Source of the DNA: Welwitschia mirabilis
Taxonomy: Eukaryota; Gnetophyta; Gnetopsida; Welwitschiales
Assembly: GCA_051453625.1 (NCBI GenBank)
Contig: JBOZIK010000001.1
Location: forward strand, 226,174,063-226,197,589
Direction of reading: 5' to 3'
Length of the DNA: 23,527 bases
The translations under genes were made by a program, and so were the position numbers. Below are positions 1-9,847 of this stretch, piece by piece. Within the stretch, counting starts at the first letter, position 1; every line of letters starts with the position of its first letter. Under the pieces are notes generated by a model. The model was not told where the DNA came from and made no database searches. It worked only from the letters and a program-made list of their open reading frames with translations.

Positions 1-338
1 CATTTTTAAACAAATATCATTTTCAAATTTATTATTTAACTTGCCTTCCCTTTGATTAGAAATAAATAACATTGAATTTTAATTGGATCTTAATAATACC
101 TTGGTAAATTATTAATAATTTGGATTCCTTTCTAATAATAATTAAAAATTGATTACAATGTACAGTTTTCATCATATTTTTTAAATATATATAATCTTTT
201 ATTCATAGCCATTTCAACTCTTTTTATTGTCCCACTAAAATACCTACATTATTATGAATCATACTCTTTCATTATCTTGCTATCCTACTAATTGTTTCTC
301 CAATTGGACAAACTAAATGTAAATTTTGGGGTGTTACA
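1..338 (+). repeat. Probable 3' part of a Ty3/gypsy LTR
   Basis: AT-rich noncoding sequence ending in TGTTACA at 332-338, followed after three bases by a match to a Met-tRNA primer-binding site (TGGTATCAG, 342-350). An LTR ending in TGTTACA just before TGGTATCAGAGC is common in plant Ty3/gypsy elements. The LTR start lies outside the window and I could not find the partner LTR, so the assignment rests on this junction and on the gag that follows on the same strand. Confidence 0.4.
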
Positions 339-470
339 TTTTGGTATCAGAATAATCAAGTATGAAGATTTTTCAATAATGTAACTTTTGGGTCTTTTAC
401 ATTTTGGCATCAGAGCTATAAAAAGTTCTAAATGTGAAATTGTGGACATTACAAATTGATAGTAGAGCTA
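317..470 (+). repeat. Three tandem versions of an LTR-end/PBS segment
   Basis: Three related segments start at 317, 379 and 432, spaced 62 and 53 bases apart. Each runs ATGTRA, a T/G-rich stretch, TTACA, then a TGGTATCAGAGC-like block. The block reads TGGTATCAGAA in the first, TGGCATCAGAGC in the second and TGATAGTAGAGC in the third. The junction between LTR and internal sequence therefore appears to have been duplicated in tandem. Confidence 0.6.
405..416 (+). other. Primer-binding site (initiator Met-tRNA type)
   Basis: TGGCATCAGAGC differs by one transition from TGGTATCAGAGC, the usual plant LTR-retrotransposon site complementary to the 3' end of initiator Met-tRNA. It is the best preserved of the three tandem versions. 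Which of them served the original element cannot be told. Confidence 0.5.
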
Positions 471-959
471 ATAACTAGAAGGAGAATTGAATTTTTCAAC
501 TTTAGAAGTTTAGGACTTCATATAGTTATATAGGTAATTATCTTGATAACGATAGAGATAATACTACATAAACATCATTAAGCATGTAGAGATATGATAT
601 ACTTAGGTAAAAGGACAAAGTATCAAAGAGAGAAAATTATGATATAGGAAAATATCATAGAAGGTCGAGTCAACTTCAAGCTTAACCTAGGTATGTACAC
701 CCGAGGTACATAAAGATTTTCAAGAGTTAAACAAGAAAACTTTTTAGCTTTTATTATTTCAAAATCTAATTGTTTTGATAAGAAATTAATATTGTAGGAG
801 TGAATCATTTTTTTAATCTATTTTAAATATAATGTGAAAGTAAAAACAAATAGCATCATTTAGTACCCCAACCCTAATAAGAACTCCTAATGTAAAAACA
901 TCTAATGTAAATGTTAAACTTAAATATTTAATAGTCCATAGAAAACATGAAATCCAAAA
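471..959 (+). other. Retroelement leader, no recognisable gene
   Basis: AT-rich sequence between the primer-binding-site repeats and the first recognisable gag codons. It fits the untranslated leader and degraded start of gag. No conserved motif is visible, and the short open frame on the opposite strand (623-808) has no family features. Confidence 0.35.
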
Positions 960-1862
960 ACCTTTTAACTTAGCTCTCAATGATGATGTAGAGCTAAAAA
1001 ACTTGAATTCTGATCCAACATTTTTAGGAGAATATAATGAAGATCCTATTCAATATATCATTGACATAGAATGATTAGTGCTCACTTTAGAAAATGGAAA
1101 AAATGTATTAGTGGTAAAATCTATATGATTATCTTTTGTATCACACTTAGAGATAGAGCCAAACTTTGGCTTAAAACTATACCTCATAAAAGTATTAAAA
1201 ATTATAGTCAAGTTTAAAATGATTTTATCAAATGAATCATGAATGAAAGAATAATAAGAAAAAGAAAAAAAGAAGTCAGAAATTTCCAATAACAATCTAA
1301 TGATAATTATGTCATAACATAGGAATGATTCATTATAGTAACTCATTCCAATCCTATTAATAACTATCTTAAAGAATAATTAATATATTATTTTTAGGAA
1401 AATCAAACAACTTGTAGATTTTTCATGTGGTGGCAATTTGATGAATTTAGATTTAAAATATACATAAAAATTGTTGGAAGATCTTATTAAAATTAGTTAA
1501 ACTTGTCCTAAACCAACTTTTAAAGAAAATCAAACTTTAGATTAAATAATAAAAGACTTAAAAGAAGAAAAACATGATAAGGAGGAAGAACAAAGTAATC
1601 CAATAAATGTAATTAAGGAATTCAGAAATACACTTAAATGAGCATCGATGCCAAAGCAGCAAATGAAAAAAATATAACATCAACATGTGATACATGTGAA
1701 GATAACTCTTATGTAATCAAAAAAATGTATCTTGTTGCCAACATATAAAGAGAAACCTTTTGAGAATAGATCAATAAGGAATAAGTGGGCAAAATAATTG
1801 GAAGGATTTTGAGAATATATCAAATAAGTTAAACTTTAAAATAAGTAACATCCAATCAAGAT
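960..1862 (+). pseudogene. gag: Broken Ty3/gypsy gag (Athila/Tat-like)
   Basis: Remnant of the capsid polyprotein that packages retrotransposon RNA. Reading across several frames, the family's landmarks occur in order: FLGEYNEDPIQYIIDIE near 1024-1074, TLRDRAKLW at 1143-1169 followed by LKTIPHKSIKNYSQV, a degraded WERF block near 1316-1332 (now stop-E-stop-F), and GGNLMNLDLKY near 1429-1461. A possible degraded zinc-finger segment with two cysteines lies near 1685-1700. In-frame stops are mostly TAA, TAG or TGA where the family has CAA, TGG or CGA, as expected for methyl-C deamination, and there is at least one frameshift. The YLKE-stop-LIYYF stretch resembles the EQLLIQYF block of Athila-type gag. 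The region ends at a 10-base gap. Retrotransposon gag identity is secure; the lineage is inferred. Confidence 0.85.
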
Positions 1863-1872
1863 NNNNNNNNNN
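1863..1872. other. Assembly gap (10 N)
   Basis: Ten N in the C-terminal part of the gag remnant. Reading frames cannot be followed across it. Confidence 1.
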
Positions 1873-2329
1873 TAAATTCTCAAAAATCAAAATGATCTAA
1901 TGGAATAGTTGAGATAACTAACACAACTATTGAAAATCAAAGTAAAAAGATTAAAAATTTAGTTAATGTACTTTAAAAACAATATTAGCCCTTCAAAGAT
2001 CATAAGAATTTCTTGTAATTTAAACTTTTAAAAATCCAAAAAAAAGTCAAAAGAGATTGTAAAATAGTTTATATAATACCATCTATCCATAAGACATCAA
2101 CTTCTAAAAATGATTAAGAATTTAAGGAAGAGGATGATATAGACATTTTAGAAATATATACTTTTTCTTCAACTTTAAATAAGCGTTGACAAAAAAAAAA
2201 TAAAAGAAAAAGACAAGCTACCCCTTGGCTTAATATAAATTTCACTTTAGATGAGAACTTAAGCCAAGATGACAATAACAACTCCACGTTTTTAAAATTC
2301 ATGCAAGAAAATACTAAAAATGCTAAGTT
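1873..2329 (+). pseudogene. Decayed gag-protease linker
   Basis: Continues the gag-pol remnant towards the protease on the same strand. It is lysine- and asparagine-rich, has frequent stops and no definable domain. From about 2100, acidic and basic stretches followed by NINFTLDENLSQDDNNNSTF-like codons lead into the protease. It is assigned by position only. Confidence 0.4.
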
Positions 2330-2860
2330 GTGAAAAGACCTATTTTAAAAGAAGCAAAAATGTGATATCCCTAGTAGAGTATTCCTTGCTCAATCTATTT
2401 TCAACTTAGTTATATAAAAAGCACCTAAACTTAAATATCTTAGGGCTAAAATAGTAACTGTTACTTTAGAAGAAAATAAGAAAATAAGAAATGATTTAAT
2501 TGATATTAAAGCAAGTATTAACATCATGCCTATTCATGTTTGTAAAAGATTTGAATTAGAAAAAAGAATTGAACATATATGAATCACATTATAATTGCTA
2601 ATACTTTAATTAGAAAACTTAGGAGGATCATTAAAAACTTAGTTATTCAAATAGAAGAATCATAATACCCCATAGATGAATCATAATACCCCATAGATGT
2701 GGTTATAATTAAAGAACAACATAATTAAAGTTACCATATAATATTAGAAAGAGCTTTTTGTGCAACTACATATTGCATCATAGACACATGAACTAGATTA
2801 ATGTAATGTCACATTGATAATAAAATTATCCTACTAGAGTTTTTGATGCTATAAAAAAAG
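2330..2860 (+). pseudogene. Broken retrotransposon aspartic protease
   Basis: Remnant of the retropepsin-like protease that cuts the gag-pol polyprotein. The sequence DIKASINIMP at 2502-2531 matches the family's active-site block (usually DLGASINLMP), but the conserved glycine after the catalytic aspartate is lost (reads K). Downstream, PIDVVIIKEQ near 2690-2720 and ILERAFCATTYCIID at 2741-2785 match the LPxDVVVVxE and ILGRPFLATxxxIID blocks at the end of the domain. Stops interrupt the frame, so it cannot be functional. Further codons (LMxCHIDNKIILLEF) resemble the stretch that follows the protease in Athila-type elements. A perfect 21-bp tandem duplication lies inside it. Confidence 0.8.
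2657..2698 (+). repeat. Perfect 21-bp tandem duplication
   Basis: The unit GAATCATAATACCCCATAGA plus T occurs at 2657-2677 and again, identically, at 2678-2698. At 21 bp it adds seven codons without shifting frame. Identity between copies inside otherwise decayed sequence suggests a fairly recent slippage event. Confidence 0.95.
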
Positions 2861-2869
2861 AAATGAGCG

Positions 2870-3106
2870 ATGAGGGAAACTAAGAAAAAAAAAACTAAAA
2901 TAACTTTATTTGTTGAACATCACCTGGTTCAAATAAAATTTAAAATATTACAAGATTTAACTTTAGATAAAAATACAAGTAAAATGAATAATTCTAATCA
3001 CAAGGATAAAGGAGTGAAATATATCAACATGAAAGAAGTTTGGCATGTGAAATTAATTGAAAAATTTTCTTATAAGCATTGTCATCCACCCCAGGTATCT
3101 AGATGA
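2870..3106 (+). pseudogene. Unrecognised 78-codon open frame after protease
   Basis: A continuous reading frame from ATG at 2870 to a stop at 3104, rich in Lys and Asn, containing ITLFVEHHLVQIKFKIL and KYINMKEVWHVKLIEKFSYK. It starts in the frame that leaves the protease remnant and has fewer stops than its surroundings. In a normal pol the linker leading to reverse transcriptase would follow here, but none of that linker's motifs are visible. It may be an extra domain of this element or a chance opening in low-GC DNA. Confidence 0.25.
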
Positions 3107-3829
3107 TAGAGTAGAAAAATGGTCAAAAAAATCACAAATCAACAAAACAAATCAATAAAACAAAACAAAAATAAGAATAATGAAAAAAGAAAAGATAAAA
3201 TTATTAATTAGAAAATAATAGAGAGTATTCAACATAGCAAGATCAAAGATAACAAAAAAGAAAGAATAATTAAAAACCCATAAAATCTAAATCAAACTTG
3301 ATCAAAAATAGATCTATCCTTTCCAATACAGTAATTCAATTTAAAAAATATTATCATATTTCTTTATTCCACTCTTTTAAAATATTCAAAGAAATATCTT
3401 TCCCTTTTATACCAAGTTCACTTTAGCTTCTAATGATAAATCTTTTCAAAAATATGGCTTAATAATTCTTGGACTTTGAATTTTAAAAAGCCTTATCTTT
3501 TTGATGATTCATACTTCAAGCTAAGACTTAAAGAACTTTTTAAGTATATTAAACCTATCTTATTCATTTATATTAAGAAGATTTCTCCAAAATTTTTGAT
3601 TCCTAATAGGAACATTAATCTTTTTCATCCTCAACATCAATCTTTAGATGAAATTTATAATTGGAATTCTTTACATCATGCATTTGATAAGAGATTGTTC
3701 CTCCATGAATTATTGAAACTTTTTATCTTGCATATCGCAAGTAAATGTTCTGGATTCAAAATGTTACTTGTCATGCATATGTATCTTTCATGATTTATTA
3801 ATTGCTCTTTATTTTATTTTATCCTTATT
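3107..3829 (+). other. Unassigned AT-rich stretch
   Basis: Begins with a strongly A-rich Lys/Asn-coding segment full of stops (3107-3330), then more balanced sequence. A 105-codon open frame at 3476-3793 (MNFKKPYLFDDSYFKLRLKE at its start) matches no family I know. It lies where pol should be if the element were complete. No promoter or RNA gene is visible. Confidence 0.3.
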
Positions 3830-5590
3830 TCTTTGAGAAAATATAATACTCTAGGACATAAATAAATTCTTCTTTCTTTTTCTTACAAATAAAGTGTTGA
3901 ATAGAATTTAGAATTTCAATACAACTTATTTTTGGCTTACTTTTATATTTTCATTTGATTTTATGTTGTTATGTTTTTGTATTTGGTTTTTATTAGTTAT
4001 AAATGAATCTCTAGATGAATAGGTGCTTATCTTTTGGAGAAAGTAAATTTTTAGTGGCTTAGTTAAGATTTTTGATTTAAACATTAAAGAAATTCAAAAA
4101 AAGGAACAAAGGTTTTAAATCTATGAATTATCAAAATAAACCTTAAAAATTATTAGAAGAAATTATTTTGAAAGTAATCCTATTATTCCATTACTTCTTT
4201 CTTAGATTATTCTTTTAGTGGATGTCATGCTATCACTTGAACATGTTTAACTTTATTTATGCTTTACTTTATAAAGTTATCATGAATAAGAATTTTTAAT
4301 TGGGCATTTCAAAAGTGATAAGATTGAATTCATCCAATCTTAAGACACTCAAATGTCTATGAGCTTCATTTAAAGGAATATGCTTTAGTTTTATATTTTC
4401 TCTCAATGGTATGAATCTTTAGTTATTTGGGGGTATTCTTTCCTTATTTTTCATCTCATTTTTTTACCTTCGTCTTTGAAAGTATGTGGTCAAATGGAAT
4501 TTATTTTGAAGAAGTATATTTAGAAAAAGGAAAAAGAGAGAGAATAATAACTATGATCTATTGTTCATGTGCTAAATACATGATTACCATAATGTTGTAC
4601 CACATCAAGGTAAATTTCCTTAAGCGGGAACTTGACTAGGAGGTTAGTTGGCTATGCTCCATAGGTCCTTACTTCTATAACTATGATTGCATTCCCCTTA
4701 CCATGGAATAATAATAAATAATTTAAGGCTATAGGATTAGTTCCATTCTTAATGTCATCAAAGGCATTGCTTATTTCCTAGACTCATTGAGCTTGTAGTA
4801 TTCCCATATGGTTATTTCACTTTAAGGATTCAAGTGTGCTTGGGGTGTTAGTAAGGGATTCCATTTCTGAGCATCTTTTGATATTATCATTCATTATTTA
4901 AAAAAATTTATTACTTAGCATTATCATAATCATACCTATTCAAGTGATAGTTTATGAAGTTTCTGCATTATGTCATGCATCATCAATTAGGTGATTTTAT
5001 GATTTCTTTCATGAGGATTTGCTAGGTTTGCATTTAGGATAGGTACATAATCTTATTTTATACTTTCTTATCATAAATGATTAGGACTTGATTACTTAGT
5101 AGTTTTTTTAATTTATTTTTATTTTCATTTGTAGCTTTTCTTTTTAGAAGTTGATTTTCTTTCTATAAATAAATTTTCTTAATCAATGATGCTAATTTTT
5201 TTTATCTATTATTTTTAATATTTTTGAATTTAGTTTTCTTTATTTTTTTCCTTGAGTTCTGGAACATCCCAAAATTGTGAGTTCATGGTACATTTCAAAA
5301 TCTTTCTTATCTTGGTGCATTATAAATTTGCCTCTTTTATCATGCCTTAATTTATCATGATTTTTAGTCATTTCCCGTATTTTAGACTCTTCCCCACACC
5401 CCTCCCCCTTTCTTTTTTTTTTTTCATGCACATAATGCTACTCCTAAGCCTACTTGTTTTGTTTACTTGTATATATATCTTTTTTCTTCTTACATTAATG
5501 CAATACGAGATGTATTGCTTTACCTATGGGGGAGTAAGATCTATATTTTGAGATATTATGAGTAAAACATTTTAATGGTCATTTTTACAT
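3830..5590 (+). repeat. Ty3 post-pol 3' region, copy A
   Basis: Shares long stretches, in the same order, with copies D (+ strand, about 18530-19200), B and C (minus strand, 22746-21270 and 23357-22976). Landmarks are a KIFDLNIKE-like segment at 4058-4085, GATAAGATTGAATTCATCCA near 4317-4336, TTACCTTCGTCTTTGAAAGT near 4464-4483, GGTCCTTACTTCTATAACTATG at 4656-4677, ATGATTTCTTTCATGAGG near 4998-5015, and a G-rich purine run at 5527-5534. In copy D the equivalent segment directly follows integrase, so this is read as sequence between pol and the 3' LTR. Here no integrase precedes it. The family may carry a third ORF there, as Athila elements often do, but I recognise none. Confidence 0.6.
5527..5534 (+). 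other. Candidate polypurine tract of copy A
   Basis: TGGGGGAG lies at the end of copy A. The matching place in copy B on the minus strand reads TTTGGGGGAAG (21332-21322). A G-rich purine run just before the 3' LTR primes plus-strand DNA synthesis in LTR elements. The exact LTR start is not visible, so this stays tentative. Confidence 0.35.
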
Positions 5591-7454
5591 TTCCATGAGA
5601 CTTATCTGTAGTGTATTACTTTGATTTTAATTATCTCTTATTTGACTAATATACATTATGGATATTATTCACTAAATCATGTATCTAAGAGTAGAATACT
5701 TATAGTTTCTTTTCCTTGCAGGAATGATATAAATAATTCATGAGACCATGAATGAGAAAAATAATTTTATAATTGATCAATTTTTATATATTTTCCATTG
5801 TAGGTTGTGCTTAAAAACTCAATATTTATCTTATGAATATTATTTTTGAGTTATTTCTTTTTCTGATTATATATGCACATTACTTATTTAAGTTATTAAG
5901 GTTATATCTTATGATGATTAATTTTTGTATGACATCCAAAATCTATCTTTTCAATGTGCTAAATGTTTTAATTAAGGGGCTAATGCACTAGTAAGTATTT
6001 TGATCTTGTTTTCTAATGAGCATGATTGTAGGTAATTAATTTTACATATTTATTTGTAAGAGCCTATCATTCCCATAATCATCTAGACAATAGTCTAGAT
6101 GATAAAATGATCACTTTATCTGTCAAGGTAAAACATATTATTTTATTTTATTTTATGATTTTCTCCTACATACTAATATTTTAAAATTAAATATCTCTAG
6201 TTAGTGTTTTATCTTAGTTAATTTGGCCTACAAGTATACTTTTTTGCCAACTTTTTTAGGAACTAATAAGGCTCAGTGAAGGGCTATATTGTGATATGAA
6301 ATTATATGTTTTTGATAAGGTATTTTGAGTAGTTTCACAAATATTTAAATAGGTTTAAGTACAAAACAATAATTATTAAGAGTTAATAAATGCATAAATA
6401 CCAATACATTTAAAGCCATTTTGGACAAATTATAATACTTAATATTTTGAGAAAGAATTAATAAGCTACAAAGACAATTTAACTTGATAAAGAGCTTCAA
6501 TATGGTTGTTGTCTCCTACATTATCCAAATAATAGACTAAAACGACACCACTTACATGTTGACTAGGATGTTGACTGGATCAACATAAAGGCTAAATATA
6601 AAAATCTTTAATATAGCATCATCCCCACTATTATCTGGATGACAACTAAGGTGACAATCTAATTTTAGTTAATGTATTAAACTTTATCAAACTTGTGCAA
6701 TGTATGATTTATTTTATATGTGTCATTAAGGTTTCTTATGCATCTATTAGAGTTGTCCATTTTTTAGTTTATTATTATCAATAAATAACACCTTTACCCT
6801 TGACATTGATCATTTTCATTACACTAAAAATTCTTATGAAAAGAGTTTAGAGGGTGAAGATCTATTTATTAGTTACAGAGAGGAGGCTTCTCTAGTGTTG
6901 GGCTATATCTCCTTCATTAAGATGGTACAACTTTATAACAGGATGTTATTTTGGCTATTCATGTGCATGTCCCTTATGACTTATGTTGGTTATGATTTTG
7001 TGATAGTTTCATAATTAACACAGCTGATTAAGAAAACCTTTATTAATGTTGAAATCATTTATTTAGGATCTTGCATTACATTTTACATTTCCTAGATAAA
7101 TCATTAAATGTTTTCAAATTCTATTTAACATATTCAATAGCCTAGGTTGGTTTTACTTAGTGATAGTTTTTTTAATTAATTTAGGTTATACAAGGTTGAC
7201 CTTAGTGATAGAGATTTGGTAGTTAAATAGATATTAAATTAAGAATAGATTTCATTTACATTTACATAGTTTATTTATTTTTCTTATATTTCACTTTTCA
7301 TTTTGTTAAATCTTTAAAAAATAAAAACCTAAAAATGCTTTGCTTAAATCAATTCTCTAGATTTAAGCCTATTTCCTTTAATGAATTACAACATTTGGGT
7401 TCACTTTTATCTATATTAATATGTTGCTTTTATGCATATATTTGTGATTACAAA
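5591..7454 (+). repeat. LTR-like noncoding region, boundaries unknown
   Basis: No coding motif is visible. The part at about 6618-6652 (ATCATCCCCACTATTATCTGG and neighbours) resembles the reverse complement of 20599-20550, which sits in the same relation to copy B. Both are therefore probably LTR sequence downstream of the post-pol region. Palindromic elements lie at 6078-6103 and 6101-6120. From about 6700 to 7454 I see no recognisable structure, and no primer-binding site that would mark an LTR end. Confidence 0.4.
6078..6103. repeat. Perfect 11-bp inverted repeat, 4-base loop
   Basis: ATCATCTAGAC, loop AATA, then GTCTAGATGAT, which is the exact reverse complement. A second, imperfect palindrome (GATAAAATGATCACTTTATC, 6101-6120) follows immediately. 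A related TCATCTAGATGA palindrome sits at 23515-23526. Confidence 0.9.
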
Positions 7455-7830
7455 GATTTGATAAAGTATGTAACGTTTGCATAAATATGTACCACAATAA
7501 TAGTGGATACAACTAAGTTTGCACAGTTAATGAGGATCACGCCAAGAATACTTTCACTTCTTATTTTGACACATTTACTTCTAAAAAATGTCTTTTAGCT
7601 TATGTAATGCTTCTAAAACTTTTCAAAGAGCCATGATGGGTATTTTCTCTAATATGATAGAGGAGGCTGACTTTTCTATTTTTGGTGATTTCTTTAAATC
7701 ATTTTTAAAAATATTAGAAAAATTCTTTAATTATTTCATAGAAAGTAACTTTCATGTTAATTGTGAAATAAGTCATTTTGTTATGATATATGGGATTTTA
7801 CTTAGGCATCATATCTCTTGCTAAGACATG
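7455..7830 (+). pseudogene. pol: Broken Ty3/gypsy reverse transcriptase
   Basis: Remnant of the RNA-dependent DNA polymerase of the element. The N-terminal part reads NNSGYN-stop-V, then NEDHAKNTFTSYFDTF, matching the DGYSGYNQI and PEDQxKTTFTCPFGTF blocks. A one-base shift leads to an open stretch at 7588-7824 with MSFSLCNASKTFQRAMMGIF, where the family has MPFGLCNAPATFQRxMMxIF. The catalytic xMDD block is damaged: MIEE is followed directly by ADFSIFGDF, where about seven residues ending in the first of the paired aspartates are expected. A short deletion is inferred. IESNFHVNCEISHFVM and ILLRHHIS correspond to the thumb-side blocks. The finger-side linker upstream cannot be traced. Confidence 0.88.
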
Positions 7831-8339
7831 AGAATGGATCCTTCAAAAAATAATACCATAAAAAATATTTCTCCTTCAAGTAAATGTCAAATAAATAAGA
7901 TCTTCTATTTGTTATACTATTTTCTATAGTGAGATCCACCAAGGACTATGCTAATATTTGTAAACCCCTTAATTTCCTTCTTGAAAACAATGTTAGATTT
8001 AATTAGACCAATACTTATCATGTTGCCTTTGAAAACCTTAAGGATACGATCACTTCTGAACCTATTATAGCATGACTTAATTAGATTAAATATCTTAAAC
8101 TCATGTTTAATGATAGTAATGTTTTAATAGTTAGATATTTAGGACAAAAACATGATAATGGATATAAATTTATTTCCTACATTAGTAAAACCCTCTTAAA
8201 ATCCCAATAGAATTATATCAGCACTAAAAAAGAAATGTTAACAAAATTCAACATTACCTTCATGGATTTTATACTAATGTTTACATTGATTATGATGCCA
8301 TTAGATATCTTATAATAAAGAAAGATTAAAGTACTAAAC
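7831..8339 (+). pseudogene. pol: Ty3 RNase H, upstream part, cut by insertion
   Basis: Continues the same pol remnant. Family blocks seen are KDYANICKPLNFLLEN near 7940-7988 (linker before RNase H), ITSEPIIA near 8049-8072, RYLGQKHDNG near 8135-8164, YISKTL near 8178-8195, and NYISTKKEMLTKF near 8211-8249, where the family has NYxTTEKELLAVVF. After another frameshift, VYIDYDAIRYLIIKKD at 8279-8326 matches VYTDHAAIRYL. The frame reaches S-T-K and stops abruptly at the copia LTR at 8340. The matching continuation is found 8.7 kb away, after 17047. Confidence 0.88.
8335..8339. other. Target-site duplication, left copy (TAAAC)
   Basis: TAAAC directly abuts the left LTR end at 8340. It pairs with TAGAC at 17048-17052, one transition different. 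Five bases is the normal duplication length for LTR retrotransposons. Confidence 0.8.
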
Positions 8340-8519
8340 TGAGGATTATTGAACTCATAGGGAAGGGGTGAATGTGTTCTATCAAATAAAAATTTAAACT
8401 AGATAATAAAATGAAAATTTACAATGAAAATACCTTACTAAGATAATGTGGTTTTCTAACTTGGATATGTCCACAGATAGAGGGTAGGTTCTATTCACAC
8501 CTCTAGATATTCCTAAACT

Positions 8520-8830
8520 ACAAGAAAATAGTGATTCTCTACTACACCACTAACCTTATAACAAGTGAAAGTCTCCATGAAAGGAAATACTCTCTTGTTT
8601 ATAAGGAAATAGTGGCTTTCATAGGAGAACCACAAACCTTACAACAATATGAGTCTCCTCACAAGGTAGCACTCTCTTTTCCTTAAGGAAATATTGGTTT
8701 TTATGGGAGAAATATGAACCTTATAATAATGGAAGTCTTCTTACAAGGTAGTACTCTCTTCCCCTCAGGTAAATAGTGGTTTTCATAGGTATACTAGAAA
8801 CCTTACAATAGAATGGATTCTCATAGATAC
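8520..8830 (-). repeat. 82-83 bp minisatellite in LTR, about 3.5 copies
   Basis: Units begin AACCTTA at 8552, 8635, 8717 and 8799 (periods 83, 82, 82), with a partial unit before the first. Each runs AACCTTAYAA, AGTCTCC, a CAAGGTAGYACTCTCTT-like segment, then GGAAATAGTGGTTTTCATAGG. The same array is present in the other LTR. Confidence 0.85.
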
Positions 8831-9386
8831 TATCTCAAATGCACACTCATACAAGGGTTTCCTTATAAAGAGATTGATTTAATGATGGACATATAATAAT
8901 ATTAAATAATAAGATAGTCTAACAAATTAAGTACCACATAATACAATAACAATAATCCTAATGATGTAGCTTTGATGAATACTTAACTTCCTTATTATCA
9001 TCATTGTCATCACAAGTGTAGGTGAATGATACAGTAATGAGAGATCTAAGAATGAATGACATGAATAATGCAAGATCCTTTATAAATGATGCTTATGATT
9101 CTTTATAAGATGTTTTTTTTACCCATGTGACCTTCATTCTAAATTTGATTTGATCATTGAGTGTTAAAAGTTCAAGGGCTATGTTTTCATTGAGGTTTAA
9201 AAAGTTATGATTTAGTTCATAATGTTAAGCTTTTATACAACTAAAGAGGATCTAGTTATTTGATCTTAAAAGTTAATCATTTAACTTCATAACTATCACA
9301 TAATTAATAGGAAATATCTAAGTGTTGAATGAGCATCTTCAATTTTCATTGACATGAACTTTGGTCTAAGTTTTCTTCACACTTAT

Positions 9387-9663
9387 AGATGTCTACTAAT
9401 AGTTAGACATCTTCATCTTATCGATGTCTTCAGTGGACTTATCCAAATTTTGATGAATCTTGCTCTATAGTATCATTAGGCCTTTGTAATCATGAATCTA
9501 TGATTTACAAGTTAATAGCTTAGCTACAATGTAAGATATTATTTAAAAACCAAATCAATTCTATTATCTATTTTATGAGATAGATCTTAAGCCTATAACA
9601 TCTGAGACATCTTTAATTTTCTAGATGGTTTTACCTAAGATGTCTTGAATATTTTAGATGTCT
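9387..9663 (-). repeat. Cluster of AGATGTCT/AGACATCT octamers, left LTR
   Basis: AGATGTCT occurs at 9387, 9638 and 9656, AGACATCT at 9405 and 9605, and CGATGTCT at 9422. The two octamers are reverse complements of each other and are the two single-deamination products of the palindrome AGACGTCT. Corresponding sites in the other LTR differ in which strand decayed. Confidence 0.8.
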
Positions 9664-9835
9664 TCAAATAATTAATTTTTCTTTTCTACAAATCCTTTTC
9701 ATGGGATATTTACTTTGATATCTATCATTTTCTAATTCTGATCAAGATCTAATGTTCTCTTTAAAATGACTTATCTAAATAAAGATACAAGATATTTAAC
9801 AAGTGAAATTATCAAAATTAGATTTATCAATAATA

Positions 9836-9847
9836 TCCTTCCTTTTT
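9836..9847 (-). other. Polypurine tract of the copia element
   Basis: On the minus strand the bases just before the downstream LTR read AAAAAGGAAGGA, then TAT, then the LTR start. This is the expected place and composition for the plus-strand primer. Confidence 0.7.

Larger units (their letters stand above)
8340..9832 (-). repeat. Copia LTR, downstream (3') copy, 1493 bp
   Basis: Aligns along its length with 15498-17047. The low-coordinate end is TGAGGATTATT here and TTAGGATTATT in the other copy. The high-coordinate end is GATTTATCAATA here and GATTTACCAACA there, so the original element-sense start was probably TGTTGGTAAATC, with the terminal TG decayed to TA in this copy. It contains the 82-bp minisatellite and the AGATGTCT/AGACATCT cluster. 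Confidence 0.92.

Noticed and set aside
1050-1346. 98-codon minus-strand frame
   Set aside because: Antisense to clear gag motifs on the plus strand.
4427-4639. 70-codon plus frame as a possible env-like ORF
   Set aside because: Copies B and D do not keep the frame. No signal peptide or envelope features beyond generic hydrophobic residues.
4850-4870. TTGGGGTGTTAG as an LTR end
   Set aside because: No primer-binding site follows, and it sits inside the post-pol repeat.
5240-5551. Small frames on both strands near 5.3 kb
   Set aside because: They sit in a T/C-rich stretch of the post-pol repeat, with low-complexity Lys- or Phe/Leu-rich products and no support.
9387-9663. Regularly repeated octamers as a CRISPR-like array
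   Set aside because: Repeats are 8 bp and irregularly spaced within an LTR of a plant element. Decay of a palindrome explains them.
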